Of a stretch of DNA of 64,000 nucleotides, positions 1-10,557 are shown one piece after another; within the stretch, counting starts at the first letter, position 1; every line of letters starts with the position of its first letter. A model generated the notes under the pieces. That model had not been told where the DNA came from. It searched no databases and saw only the letters and a program-made list of their open reading frames with translations. The translations under genes and the position numbers were made by a program. Origin of the DNA: Corythucha ciliata (taxonomy: Eukaryota; Arthropoda; Insecta; Hemiptera; Tingidae); NCBI GenBank assembly GCA_038030265.1, contig CM075943.1, forward strand, positions 40,362,001 to 40,426,000, given 5' to 3'.

Positions 1-1134
1 AATTTTGACCAGCCCCCCTATTCCGTATCTCATAACGCGTGCATGAGTTAGCAAAATTTCTCAGTTGATTACTTTCAGTTATTCGCCTTGTTTAGTTCGG
101 TAACGCACATTTATGTCCAATAGTCCAGTAAACGAGTGCTCAAAAAGGTGGTCTAGAGGGAATGAGCGAAAGCAGATAGTTTGACTCCGGAACCATGTTT
201 GGACTAGTTAGGAGGTAAACATACTAAAAGTCCATACCACTAGGAGGTGAGCCCGAGTGGGGGGAGCACAAAGAAGGTACCATTTTTCGCATTTTCACTG
301 ATATCTCGAAAACAGAGCATCGTAGGCAAATCTTTTATGATAACCAATTAAAGCTGACATAAATATCAGAAACTTTTGTCATATGTATGTTTCACTGATT
401 CCTAACCGTTCTCGAAATACATGCACCCCCAAAGGTAAAAATGTCCGAAAAAAATATTTTTATTCAACGTTTTCCGTTGAACGTTCTTTTATATCGTCTA
501 AACCGTTTATCCTAGGAGAAAGCCCTCAGGAAGGACGTTTTAGAGGATTTAATTATCTTCAGAAAGTGTGAATACATAAACAAATATATATTGAACAGGT
601 CAAAAGTTACACGAGTTTTAAAAATGTTGGCCAATTTCAACTTTTTTGGTTGAACTGTTGTGAAACTTCAAGAATGGTATACATTTTCTCAATAGGCAAG
701 TTGAGAGACAGGTATGGAAAGGAAAACACCGGTAGTGTAAATACACACTGCTTTACCAGCTCAGGAATATGGGAAACAGGTGCTTTTTAAGCAAACAAGA
801 TGGATACCTCCCTCAACACCCATCGTCTCTAATGCTTCCTAAAGTCTGCGTCGATCATAAAACCTGGCATTTCATCCCTTCTACTAACCGAGGGAGTCAC
901 CCAGGAGCACAGTTTCCGGGTTTCCGGCCTCAAATTTCGTTTGGAAATGCATTGAGCCCTAAAACTGGGGATGTGGTGAGAACAGCAACAGCCACCTTGT
1001 TCCCTTTCAAACCAAGCAACCAGCTCCACTGCACCGGTATACTATACCCTCAATCTTATATTATCTCGTCGGTGTATTACCGACCGCAGCAGTGGAAAAT
1101 TTGGATGCAGGAAGGCATCGATGCCATGCTTTAA
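1..1134. other. No gene recognised
   Basis: No open frame here resembles a protein family I know. A 121-codon frame at 769-1134 (plus) lies in a slightly GC-richer patch but has no recognisable motif, no convincing splice sites and an open frame on the opposite strand. I leave the segment as unannotated non-coding DNA. Confidence 0.5.
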
Positions 1135-1450
1135 CAGCTGCGTCAATAGGAGCCGACTTCTCTAACTGACGATCCGTGCCCTAAAAATGGCTCAACTGAT
1201 CATTCGCGATCCAAAAATTGCAAAATAATTGACGTTCGCCCCTGGAAAATAACCAACTTGACGATTCGTGCCCTAAAAGTAGCCAATCTGGCTATTCACT
1301 CCTAGCGAACTAGAGCAATTCGTGCTCATAAAAGGTCCTAACGGGTCCTAAAATGAGAAAACGAAGTATTTTCGTCATTTAAATGTAGTGAAACCAGCAA
1401 TTCACGCTCTAAAAGTGGTGAACTGGAATTCACATGTTCTTGGCGCCAAA
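1135..1450 (-). repeat. Degenerate minisatellite, block A
   Basis: Loose repetition of a module of about 35-40 bp containing phrases like gacgattcgtgccctaaaa. Read on the minus strand it becomes the same kind of phrase (gggcacgaatcgtcaa) seen in the plus orientation at 14.7-16.4 kb, so this is an inverted member of that dispersed family. Copies differ at many positions and period length drifts. Confidence 0.6.
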
Positions 1451-1596
1451 AACGGTACACCCTTTGCTCGCGTACTAGTCGCTGTGGTCATGGGAGACGA
1501 GGAGAATATCATTTTTCCCTGGATTTTTAAATTAATTCACGCAATTCCCTGACTTTTCCAGTTTTAGAAAATTCTCTGACAGTTCCTGGGGGCTTA

Positions 1597-1734
1597 TGCC
1601 CGTATTTATGAACGTTCCTTGACATTAAGGAACCCTTGAAATTCATTAGAACAGATGTTTTTATTGTGATCGAAACTGTTCTCAACGGTTCCTTGACTCA
1701 AGGGAGCTTCAAGGAACGTTCATAAATACGGGCC
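1597..1734. mobile_element. 138-bp MITE, PIF/Harbinger type
   Basis: Short element with 26-bp terminal inverted repeats differing only at the outermost base (cccgtatttatgaacgttcc core). It is flanked by TTA at 1594-1596 and TTA at 1735-1737, a 3-bp TWA target duplication characteristic of PIF/Harbinger transposition. It has no coding capacity. The right half of a related copy occurs at about 6532-6596. Confidence 0.85.
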
Positions 1735-1737
1735 TTA

Positions 1738-3752
1738 TTCTCTAACGAAATATAAACGTTGCTTTGGAAGAAACATTGAAATCTCATTCATGAAATTAAG
1801 AAAACTGAACAGAAACATATGATTTTTGAACAAAGCAATGATGAAAAAAGTTGGTGAATCAGGCCCCTGGTCTGCATCAGGATTTCTGCTTTCAGTGATA
1901 TTCAGGTGATGGCAACTACCCGTATCCCGTATACACTAACTCCGCAGTTTACCCGTACCCGTAGCCCGTACTACGGGCTCGCTTTAAGGGGTCCATAGAC
2001 GTACAATTAATATTGCGCAATAAATTTGTACAATATTTCGTTTCCAGATGTTTACGGATAAAAAATAGGTTGTCTTCCCCTGCTGGCTAGTTCCCCATGC
2101 TGTCTTGTCCATCCAGGTTCTCATTCGACTGGGGTGGGAATATCCCGAGTACCGCTGTAGAAAACAATTAGGTTAGTCGCGATCACCCAGCCGTAGCTCA
2201 AATTAATAAAAAAAAGGACAACATGGTTGCGTGGAAAGCGCCACGATTATGACTGACTCCTCCTTTCCCTATAATATCACAAAAAACTTGTATTTAGTTA
2301 CCTACCTTCCACCTCGACGAAGTTTTAACCAGAAACCCTTGCCGATTTCATGATGATGATGATGATAAGGGCGTTGGTAGAGGGGGGGGGGCTGAACCAT
2401 CTTTTAGGTTTTCTCTTGCTCTAGAGGGAATAGGGTCCATTCTCCTCCAGCCCATCAACCCGTTTTAGGAACTCGAAGGGTAACACCGTTTTATTATTAA
2501 TCCAAAAAAAAAAGCTCGACGAGGGGGGATCCGTTAAGAATTCTTTTTAAAGTATTCTCCTTCTCAATTCTTGTTCCCGCCTACCACACGTTTCAACCTA
2601 ACTAAAGCCTCAAGGGGAAAAAGGGTGGTTAGTAAATACTTCTGAAAGTTTTCCTTAATCCAACGCCTTCCTTCCACCACCCAGCCCTTTTGAAATTTCC
2701 ATTTAAAGAATCAACTTTTATAATCATCGCGAAATGCAACTCTATTTTGTTCATTTCTTCCCTAAATTCTTCTTGAGTTATTGTAAGCTATATATATAAA
2801 TATATTGTAGGGGTCCATAGTTTATCATCCGTCCAAAGTAAGAATAGAGCGACGTAGAGAGAGGGAAGAAGGAAATCTTCTGATACCCTTAGGCTTCTAC
2901 CTCGGCCCTCTATATACTTTTCCTTTCTTGTCTCCCCCATCGCCCCCCCCCACCACTCTTTATCGTCTTAGTGAAAGCCTTCGGAGATTGATGATATTAT
3001 GTTAACATATTCTTTCTCGGACGTCTATAATCACTTGAAAATTGAACTCCTCGATATAATGCGCTGCAAGAGGGGATGATCGGGGGGAAAGAAGAAGCGA
3101 TCAATGTTGTTTTGAAAGGATAAAAAAATATAAAAAAGAGATCAAATAAGAGTATCAAATTTCATATAAAATCCCTCGTAAAGTCATAAAAGAAAAAATA
3201 ATTTGTTATTCATTTACCTAAAATGAGGTATGAGTCACGATTCATTGCATAATAACTCAATTCATTATGACTTTTTGTAATTAGTTACTGAACTATATTA
3301 TAAAAATAACGGTGATAGGGAGAACGTGAAACCTCCGAGAGTAATAATCGCTTGCACCGATGGCAAGGCGGAGAGCCAGCAGACTATAATTTGCAGCTTT
3401 TCGTTGAAGAGAAACATTGTTATTAATGTTTTCCACCGTTTTATTAAAGTAATTTTTAAAAAAAGTTTTCAAGTTGACACGATGCACCACTATTACCCTA
3501 TTTTTATGGCTCGCAACTTTTTCTCCCTCCGCGGTTGAATGTTTCAATACAATTCTGATATGTTAGAGATTTTAGTTTCTTTTTAAACGACAAATATATT
3601 ATTCTTTATAGTAGAAACAATATTTACAAGGTATTTAAAACGAAATTAATTCGATTCTTTCTTGAAATATTTAGGAAAAAATGAGTTTGAACTCAATAAC
3701 ATTTAAAAATGTTGTTAGGTAACGATTTTAATATTCTTTTCATTGATCAATT
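1738..3752. other. Intergenic DNA with simple repeats
   Basis: No gene recognised. It holds a short near-palindrome of the type agcccgta-c-tacgggct (about 1966-1984), an ATG/ATGA microsatellite near 2350-2368 and a G10 run at 2382-2391. The frames at 3293-3547 on both strands overlap each other and lack recognisable motifs. The right end is the likely 3' flank of the Ly6 gene; an ATTAAA on the minus strand (3727-3732) lies about 27 bases past its stop codon and could serve as a polyadenylation signal. Confidence 0.5.
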
Positions 3753-3758
3753 GTTTAT

Positions 3759-3959
3759 TTACACAAACCAAATTAAAACGGAAAACGCCAGACCTCGCGA
3801 GACGAGCGACGATCTGTGCGAACCTCCGCTCAAGACTTCATTCGACGAGAACGGGTCCTTCACCTTCGATTTCGTCTTTCGTCTCGTGTAAATAGCGTTC
3901 GAGCCGTTTGTTGGTACGGTGACGTTACAGTACATTTCATCGCAGCACGAAACACAAAT
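3759..3959 (-). CDS. Ly6/quiver-like GPI-anchored protein, last exon
   Basis: Terminal coding exon of a minus-strand Ly6-superfamily gene. The acceptor is ATATTTACAG at 3960-3969, and the exon opens in phase 0 with ICVSCCDEMYCN, the C-terminal CC....CN signature that closes the three-finger Ly6 fold. It continues through two N-glycosylation sequons (NVT and NGS) and a basic linker (RRKTKSK), then a small-residue stretch (SGGSHRSS) and a hydrophobic tail (LAFSVLIWFV) before TAA at 3759-3761. That tail is the expected GPI-anchor signal, so the mature protein probably sits on the outer face of the plasma membrane. It contributes 66 residues. The intron to the preceding exon is 67 bp. Members of this insect family modulate ion channels, receptors or septate junctions, but the specific role here cannot be read from sequence. 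Family assignment is confident, subtype is not. Confidence 0.9.
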   Translation of the reverse strand: MCVSCCDEMYCNVTVPTNGSNAIYTRRKTKSKVKDPFSSNEVLSGGSHRSSLVSRGLAFSVLIWFV

Positions 3960-4026
3960 CTGTAAATATTATAGAATATAGTCAAGGGAAATGATGCAAC
4001 AAAGAGGGAGTGATGAGACGCTCTAC

Positions 4027-4157
4027 AGTTTGCATGTCAACGTGAACGCAGCCGACCGCCATTGGCTGGCATTCGACTTCGTCGGAACACTTTTTATTGA
4101 CGACGACGCTCGCACCCGTCGAGTCCATGATGTGAAGTGTGTGGCAGAAGTCTTCAC
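4027..4157 (-). CDS. Ly6/quiver-like protein, middle exon
   Basis: Internal exon with acceptor ATGTATGTTTCAG and donor ACT|GTAGAG, a weak but usable donor. It enters in phase 1, completing a Gly codon begun in the exon at 10474-10557, and leaves in phase 0 directly into the terminal exon. It encodes 43 full codons starting EDFCHTLHIMDS and ending CVHVDMQT, with four cysteines spaced as in insect Ly6 proteins (FC, KKC, VEC, VGC). If the donor were ignored the frame would run to a stop after RLITPSLLHHFP and lose the essential CC....CN end, so the spliced reading is preferred. Third codon positions are clearly GC-richer than the surrounding intron. Confidence 0.9.
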
Positions 4158-6531
4158 CTGAAACATACATACTTTCGTGAAAAATGACAGAAAAGAAAAA
4201 GAGTGACAGGAATACACCCAATAACACAACTTTTAGCCACCCCATTGAGTTGTGTCTTGAATGGCAGGTATATCTTTGTCTTGCGGAAAATTGCATAACT
4301 TCCTTACTTTCCGATTCATCACCCTGCTTTCAGTACAACATTTAATTTGTTTGATTGTTGTGACTTATTCATACATAATAATTAATTTTTCTAAATAAAC
4401 TAGCGAACATTGAACGTAACGACATTGATAAATACGTGCTCATACTCTTGCTTCAATGAAATTTATGAAGACACGATTATTCTGTCATCGGGCCCAACCA
4501 ATTTTCTCCAAGTATTTTGAAACGGTGTTGGTAATGTTTCAAGTGAAGCCCCTCTCCCTCCAATTAACAGACGAAGGAAATTCTTAGCGTTATAAGAATG
4601 AGTCAATAATGAGGCCGTTGGTATTAATAAGCGTGTCATTAAGGAATTATAGAGGTTCATATTATTTATTTAGTAACCTGAAATGGTAACGAAAGGTTTT
4701 ATGATGAATAGTGTTCAATAGACCTTGAAAAATCTGCCAATTCAATAACAACCAAAACTAAAAGTGCAGGGTTTTTATTTTGTTTAATGGTCCGCTAAAA
4801 TTTATTGAAACTTGGGGGGCAAAAAGAGTAAAAAGGATTAATGGTGGGAAAAGGCAACGTAAAAACAGCGTGCGAGTAGGAATGAACGGGGCAAAGACAT
4901 CAACTTTGTTGTCAGTAGCTTAAACCTATAGCCCTTCTAGCTCTAAAATAAACCGAAACCTAATATCTCACTCGAATGCCCGCAATTTCATCCATCGATA
5001 CCTCATGTCCCTCAATCTACAGGACCACAAGCAAGAAATAACTCCACTCCAATAACCAACACTCGAGGTTCTTAAAACTAAAATCAATGGAATTTAAAAC
5101 AATCATATGCCACGAAATAAGCTGAGCCCTTGCTGTCCTTGGCCTGGTTCAAAACATTAAGGGTCGAGTGATTTGAAAATGCGAATTTTCATGGTCTTTT
5201 GCCTGCTCTTTTATTTTTTCAACAGCCTTTACCTCTATTTGTTGGCCCTGAAACAGTAGTGAATCGTGAGTTATTATTGTTGGAATGTAACCTGTATAGA
5301 AATCGATAAGCGAAAATTTAGCCTTTGCAGCAAACTATACTGGACTTACTAGCCATTTTTGGTTGAGTTTGCTACCATTTTATCCCCAAAATCCAAAAAC
5401 TTGACCGCCACAGTTCAGGCAGATAACTAAAAGCACCATCATCATTTCAACAACAAAAATTTTTGAGACAAAAATGATACAATTTTTGTAGTAAGACTGC
5501 GTCAGTCTGCGTGGTGCTAGCCTAAGGATTTCCCACACGGGGAAGGCGAGACAAAATTTGTGGTTTATAGCGGCCAGTTTGTCGCTATTTCAGCATGCTA
5601 AAAATCATTAAAACCTTATCTGAAGCAGTCCTCGGAATGGAACTGAATATGAAAGCTCACCAAAGCATCAAAAGATATCGCTCAGGCTGCTGGCTATCGT
5701 CGCTGTCAAATGGGGTGCATTTCATTGCTACGAATTGCAGTAAAATGATTATTTGGCAGAAATTGGTGAATAAAAGTAGATAGTCACACTGAGTACAAAT
5801 TTTTGTCGAATAATGGCAAATTAACTGAAAACGAACTTCGTAGTAGTGAAATGCACTTTATTCGACAGCCAGCTGCCGGAGCGACATTTTTTGATACTTT
5901 GGTAGGCGTTCACAGTTGGTTACAATCAAAGGGCGTGCCAAAGCGAAATTGGTATTTAGAAAGCGACAAACCGACGAAATTAGGTTTTCTGGAAGTACCA
6001 AACCCTCATTTGTCATTCGACAAGCCAAGGAATTATCACCAGCGGATTATCCACTGATTGTGGTTTTCGTTTACTACCATTTTCAAATTGCAAATCAAAC
6101 GCTCCTTTTATTTTTCTTCTTGGAAGCTTTTCTTATACGCCCTCTCACAATCACCCAAGAACATTGTGACTCTCGAGAGCTTAATGAACCCGATAAAGGG
6201 AAATGGTGGTTGGAGAGGGGGGGGTATAGATCGTAACTCGGAAACCTCGCTCTCAAGCTGGAGAAAAAAAAATGTTTCCTTTATTTAACGATTTTAGCCA
6301 TTCAGCGCAAAGTGCCTGTACGAAAAACGTGGAAAACGCTTAAACTTCTGTCTTTTTTTTCGCATTTTCTTCCACTAGCGTCGTGAAAGATTTAAAATTT
6401 TGTTTCTATCACGACTGTGCACTGGACGCGCTTTAAAATATCTCGCTTGAGAATGGTGAGCAAGATTGTCGACGGACACACTGAATATCGAGCGTAAATT
6501 GACAGATTTCTCACTTTGCTCTTATCACAGT

Positions 6532-6596
6532 TGAGAACTGTTCTCATTGGTTCCTTGGCCCGAGGAAACCTCAAAGAACGTTCATAAATTTGGGCC
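6532..6596. mobile_element. Truncated MITE (same family as 1597-1734)
   Basis: The stretch from gaactgttctca to the end aacgttcataaatttgggcc matches the right half of the 138-bp MITE at 1597-1734, with some divergence. It ends at a TAA (6597-6599). No matching left end was found, so it looks 5'-truncated. It directly abuts the next MITE. Confidence 0.6.
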
Positions 6597-6599
6597 TAA

Positions 6600-6842
6600 A
6601 GGTCAATTCAGACTATTCGGACGTGACGTGGAACCACGCTGTCCCACGTGGGATAAAAAAAAATCCAACTCAGGCTTTTATTTGTTTACGTTCACATTGC
6701 TCGGACACGAATCATCCCACGTGTTCCATCACGTCACGTCAGAGCAATGTGAACACAAACAAACAAAAGCCGTTTCTGGAATTTTGTATCACACCTGGGA
6801 CAGCGTGTTCCCACGCCACGTCCGAATAGTATGGATCGACCT
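6600..6842. mobile_element. 243-bp foldback MITE
   Basis: Nearly the whole element is an imperfect inverted repeat. The left end aggtcaattcagactattcgg pairs with the right end ccgaatagtatggatcgacct, and the arms run inward through gacgtggaaccacgctgtccc and the tttgtttacgttcacattgctc region, giving arms of about 115 bp around a short centre. It is flanked by TAA at 6597-6599 and 6843-6845, again a TWA target duplication. There is no coding capacity; the two open frames inside it are a by-product of the palindrome. Confidence 0.85.
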
Positions 6843-6984
6843 TAAGAGGAAAACACTCAGCGTTCTAAGTGGTATTCTCTGTTTTAGTACCAACTTGAAG
6901 ATAAAAGGATTCGAGGTTCGAGCAGGCCAAGCTGGTAACTCAGTCTATCGTTGCATATAAAGGGGAATCAGTTCTAAATATTTA

Positions 6985-7140
6985 TAAATATACAGGGTGG
7001 TTCGGGATAAGTGTGACTACAAATTTTGGGTAAAACAAAGTCAAAAATGGAGTCGAATGTGACCTTCGTTGATGTCCTATCTTCATTTTTCTAGGAGTTA
7101 TGATTTTTTTAATTTTTTTTTCTTCTAACTGAATTTTCTC
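6985..7140. repeat. Possible end of a DNA transposon (TACAGGGTGG)
   Basis: The sequence tatacagggtggttcgggataagtgtg resembles the TA-flanked CAGGGTG ends that are very common in arthropod genomes at the termini of Tc1/mariner-like and other repeats. I could not find the partner end, so this is only a tentative repeat fragment. Confidence 0.25.
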
Positions 7141-10051
7141 TAGAAAAACGAAGATTGCTCGACTTCTCTTACGATTTCCTCAAAAAGTACACTCATCAAT
7201 TAACAATTTTAAATAATTGAAATTTTAACGTTTTAGGGAAACATCGCCAGCCTCCACCCGCTCAAGATCACAAGTCACCATCAATGTCACCCTTTATACT
7301 TCTTTTTCTCTCTGTCATGCTATTTCTCCAACTCCAGCCATTTATAACGAGGCCCCTTCTCATTGAAAGCTTCTCCGGGATAAAAGTGCATTAGGGTTTT
7401 CCTTCAAGAGGAGGAGTCGCTATTTGAATAATAATGCACCTACTAAAAACCCCTCCGCTCCACTCACAACAAACTTCGCAGTATCCCTTTTTGCGTGGAG
7501 TCGATCTAGCCCTTATACAGCTGCGGAAGAAAGGTTTGGATGGATAAGAGCGAGGGTGTGAGGTAGCTCTTTAAAACAGCGTGGTTTGAGTAATATGAAG
7601 AGCGGTATTTAAATCAGCTTTTCAATAATGTATGCTCGTTAGTCTTTACACGCTTAAATACCTTAACGGGTAGAGTCATTTGCGAGCGTTAAAGGTTGCG
7701 GGGAGCGCATCAAACATTAAATTTAGACGTTTCAGAGTAAAGAAAGAATGACTCATGCATTGGGAGAATGAACGAATAAGGGGAAAAAAAGGGGAGAAAA
7801 AAAGTTCGACACAGCCCAATTGGGCACTTGCCAAAGTAATTGATGCCGAAAGGAGCGTTCCATTCCTTTTCCTTCCCCTCCACGGAATTTTTCTCGTTCC
7901 GCCATAATAGAAGTTGATTGTTTCCAGCCAAAGATTTACACGTGACCCACACACAGAGTTCGAAAGCGAAAACGGATTTCTGACAAATTGACGACATGTG
8001 AAAGTGTGCGTGCCAGGATTTCGTTCACTTCGCGAATGGCGTGCTAGGTATACCTACTGTATTTATTTTATTTTCTCGAGAAAAATGTTGAAAAAAGAAA
8101 TATAGAAAAAAAATTAGCGAGGGTTCTTGCACGTAAAAGAAATTCAAAGAGAGGGAAATCGTTTATATTATACCTTCAAACATAACTCAACTTGTTCTTG
8201 CTTCTGGATCATACATTCCCTCTCTACGACTCTCTCACTCTCATTATATTTTCAGCTCACCATAAATCTCACCCCGCTTCCATTTTTTGCATCGTTTCAA
8301 CTTCAGCGAGGGTCGGTACTCACTCTTTAGCCCCAGTAAATGGGGAAGTTGAGCTTTAATATTTTCCAAGTAAACAGAAACAGAAGCATAAAAAAAAGAA
8401 AAAAAGTCGGTCCGTGGTTGACGGCTTCCTCGACAGCGTACCATTTTGTTTTTATTATAACAAGTTGACCCAGGTTTTCCGTAAGTAACAGAAAATGGAG
8501 CTTTAGCATAAACAACGACAGACCGACATTTTCCTTATGTATGGAAATCCGAAGCTTTACGCTCGAAACGCAAATGGGATTAGTGCTGTTGATTGTAGTA
8601 TTTTATAGGCACTAAGTGTAAAATTTTATTTTTGTACAAGTCGCTTCAAAAAAGTTTAACCGAAAGATCGAAATTTATCAATTTTGTGCTAAGAACAAAT
8701 ATGGTTTCGTCAGGAGGCCAACGAGTGAGGCAGAAATAACGCCACCCAAGGGCTGTTTGATTAACAACTTGAGCCAACTTTCTACACAGTCTCGGAGGGT
8801 AATTCTGTCAGATATTTTTAGGGTTTCATCCCACTTTCTCAACACTCTCTATCAACCGTTGCCCTCATCCAGTTGCCTGTAACAGGTAGAATGAGTTTGA
8901 GTTTTTTTTTTCAACTATACAAGCTTCAATAAAGTGTGAGTGAGAGAGAGTGAGTGAGTGAATGTTGGAAAAAGTTGTACAAACTCCCCACCATATTAAA
9001 AGCATTGAAAAAGGGGGAAAAGCGTGTTTCAAGGCTTTTCAAAACTTGTTCTTGACGCACCCTTTTCATCGTTCTGTCGGGTCCTATTTTCTGGTGTTGA
9101 TGAAAATGAAAACTGAATGAATTCTCAAATTCAAGCTGATAGAGTTAAGTTCTTATTCAAGACACTCCATTGCTAGTTGTCATCACAGATTTTTGAGAGT
9201 TCAACCAAAACCCCATCTTTTCTCAATTATGCGATATGTCTCGAATAGTCGTCGCCGGCCGTGTATACCCCCACGCACACAAACAGACAGTTCAATCAGT
9301 AAATTTGTGAATTTCTGTTCACTTCAGGGTTGGAACGTTTAAAACAGTCGGTTTAAACACTTGTATTAAACATAGTTTGCTCGTGTGTGAGCGTTTAAGG
9401 GTGCGTTTATCAATGCACTTATTCCTCAAATAAAGCTGGGATAAGTTTGGTTGCTATGGGCCTTTTTGTAAACATTAATGTAAAGTTATTCGAGGGATTC
9501 TTATTTTATGAGATATTCAAACATTTAAAATTCGTTTTTTTAAAACATTAAAATCACATAAGAAACAGTAAAAAACAATTAGCCTCAGGGTGGCAAAGTG
9601 CTCAAGCGTCGTCAGAAAAGCCAACGTTTCTTCAGAAGCCAGCCGGCCAGTCGAGAAAAATCGAAGTAGTGAAAGAGAAGAGCCTGATTCACCTCAATAT
9701 GAACAAAAAGCAGTGGAAGCATTATAAGTTCCTTTCTTCAGCCATTTTTTAGGCTCATCTAAAATGTCGTGCATGGCATTTTCTTTCTCGAAAAGGATGG
9801 GGAATTAGGCTGGGCCAGGGTCGACCATATGGGTATAAAGTTCCGTTTAACACTAAGCAGAGCTTAAGAGCTCTAACACAAATCAGAATTTAGTATTTTG
9901 AATACAAAATCGTTTAAACCCTTAGCAGTGCTTACCTGAAACGGACATTGTCGACCTGACTTTTATAGTAATCAAATAAATGAAATGAAATTGATATCAT
10001 GTCATTGTCCATATACACCGGAAGCCCTTAACTTTTTGGAATAAACTATAA

Positions 10052-10200
10052 GGCCTGATTTCACCAACTTCTTAAACCAAGATCAACAACTAATCACGAT
10101 TAACAATGTAAACACTTGTATCAAAATTCATATGGGTCGCTATTGGCAACTAATCACGATCAACTTTAAAAGAGATCAATTTTGTTGGTGAAGATAGGCC
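10052..10200. mobile_element. 149-bp MITE with TAA duplication
   Basis: The ends ggcctgatttcaccaac (left) and gttggtgaagataggcc (right) are imperfect inverted repeats. It is flanked by TAA at 10049-10051 and 10201-10203. Internally caactaatcacgat occurs twice as a direct repeat (about 10088 and 10147). It has no coding potential and is likely another PIF/Harbinger-mobilised family. Confidence 0.8.
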
Positions 10201-10473
10201 TAAGTCTTTAATATCGTGCATTAGACGCACCCCAGGCTACCGGACATTTTGGAACCATAAAGCGTCATGGTCTGGGTTGCTCTTGTGGATGTGAACGCGT
10301 CAATAAAAATTTGTGGGTCATTTACATTCGTCCTCATATTATAATTTTCCCATCTACAACTTCCGGAAACTAATTACGCTGCGCATGAAGTTGGTGTGGT
10401 AGAGCAGTTGGTGATGGTGGTGGGGGGGATGAAAAAAGGGAAAGAGTGATAGAATAAAACAAGAAAAGCTTAC

Positions 10474-10557
10474 CTTTCGGGCAAGGCCTGTCTATGGCGT
10501 ACTGGTTGCACATGAGGTTGTCGGATACGTTCACACAAGTATAGCAGGTTACACCAC
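10474..10557 (-). CDS. Ly6/quiver-like protein, N-terminal Ly6 exon
   Basis: An 84-bp exon with acceptor TTCATTTACAG and a strong donor AAAG|GTAAGC, phase 1 at both ends. It encodes GVTCYTCVNVSDNLMCNQYA followed by IDRPCPK. The CYTC start is the hallmark first strand of an insect Ly6 domain, and NVS is a glycosylation sequon. Joined across the 6.3-kb intron it continues in frame into EDFCHTLH, and the combined cysteine pattern (CxxC, C, C, C, C, C, C, C, CC, CN) fits the quiver/sleepless-type Ly6 family. A secretion signal must come from an upstream exon; see 13054-13111. Confidence 0.9.

Larger units (their letters stand above)
4158..10473 (-). other. Large intron of the Ly6-like gene
   Basis: A 6.3-kb phase-1 intron between the two Ly6 exons, with donor CCGAAAG|GTAAGC and acceptor TTTCAG. 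It is non-coding and carries several transposon insertions: a truncated MITE (6532-6596), a 243-bp foldback MITE (6600-6842), a CAGGGTGG-type repeat end (about 6990) and a 149-bp MITE (10052-10200). Open frames here (for example 5803-6288 and 7676-7997) show no recognisable domain and are treated as chance. Confidence 0.75.
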
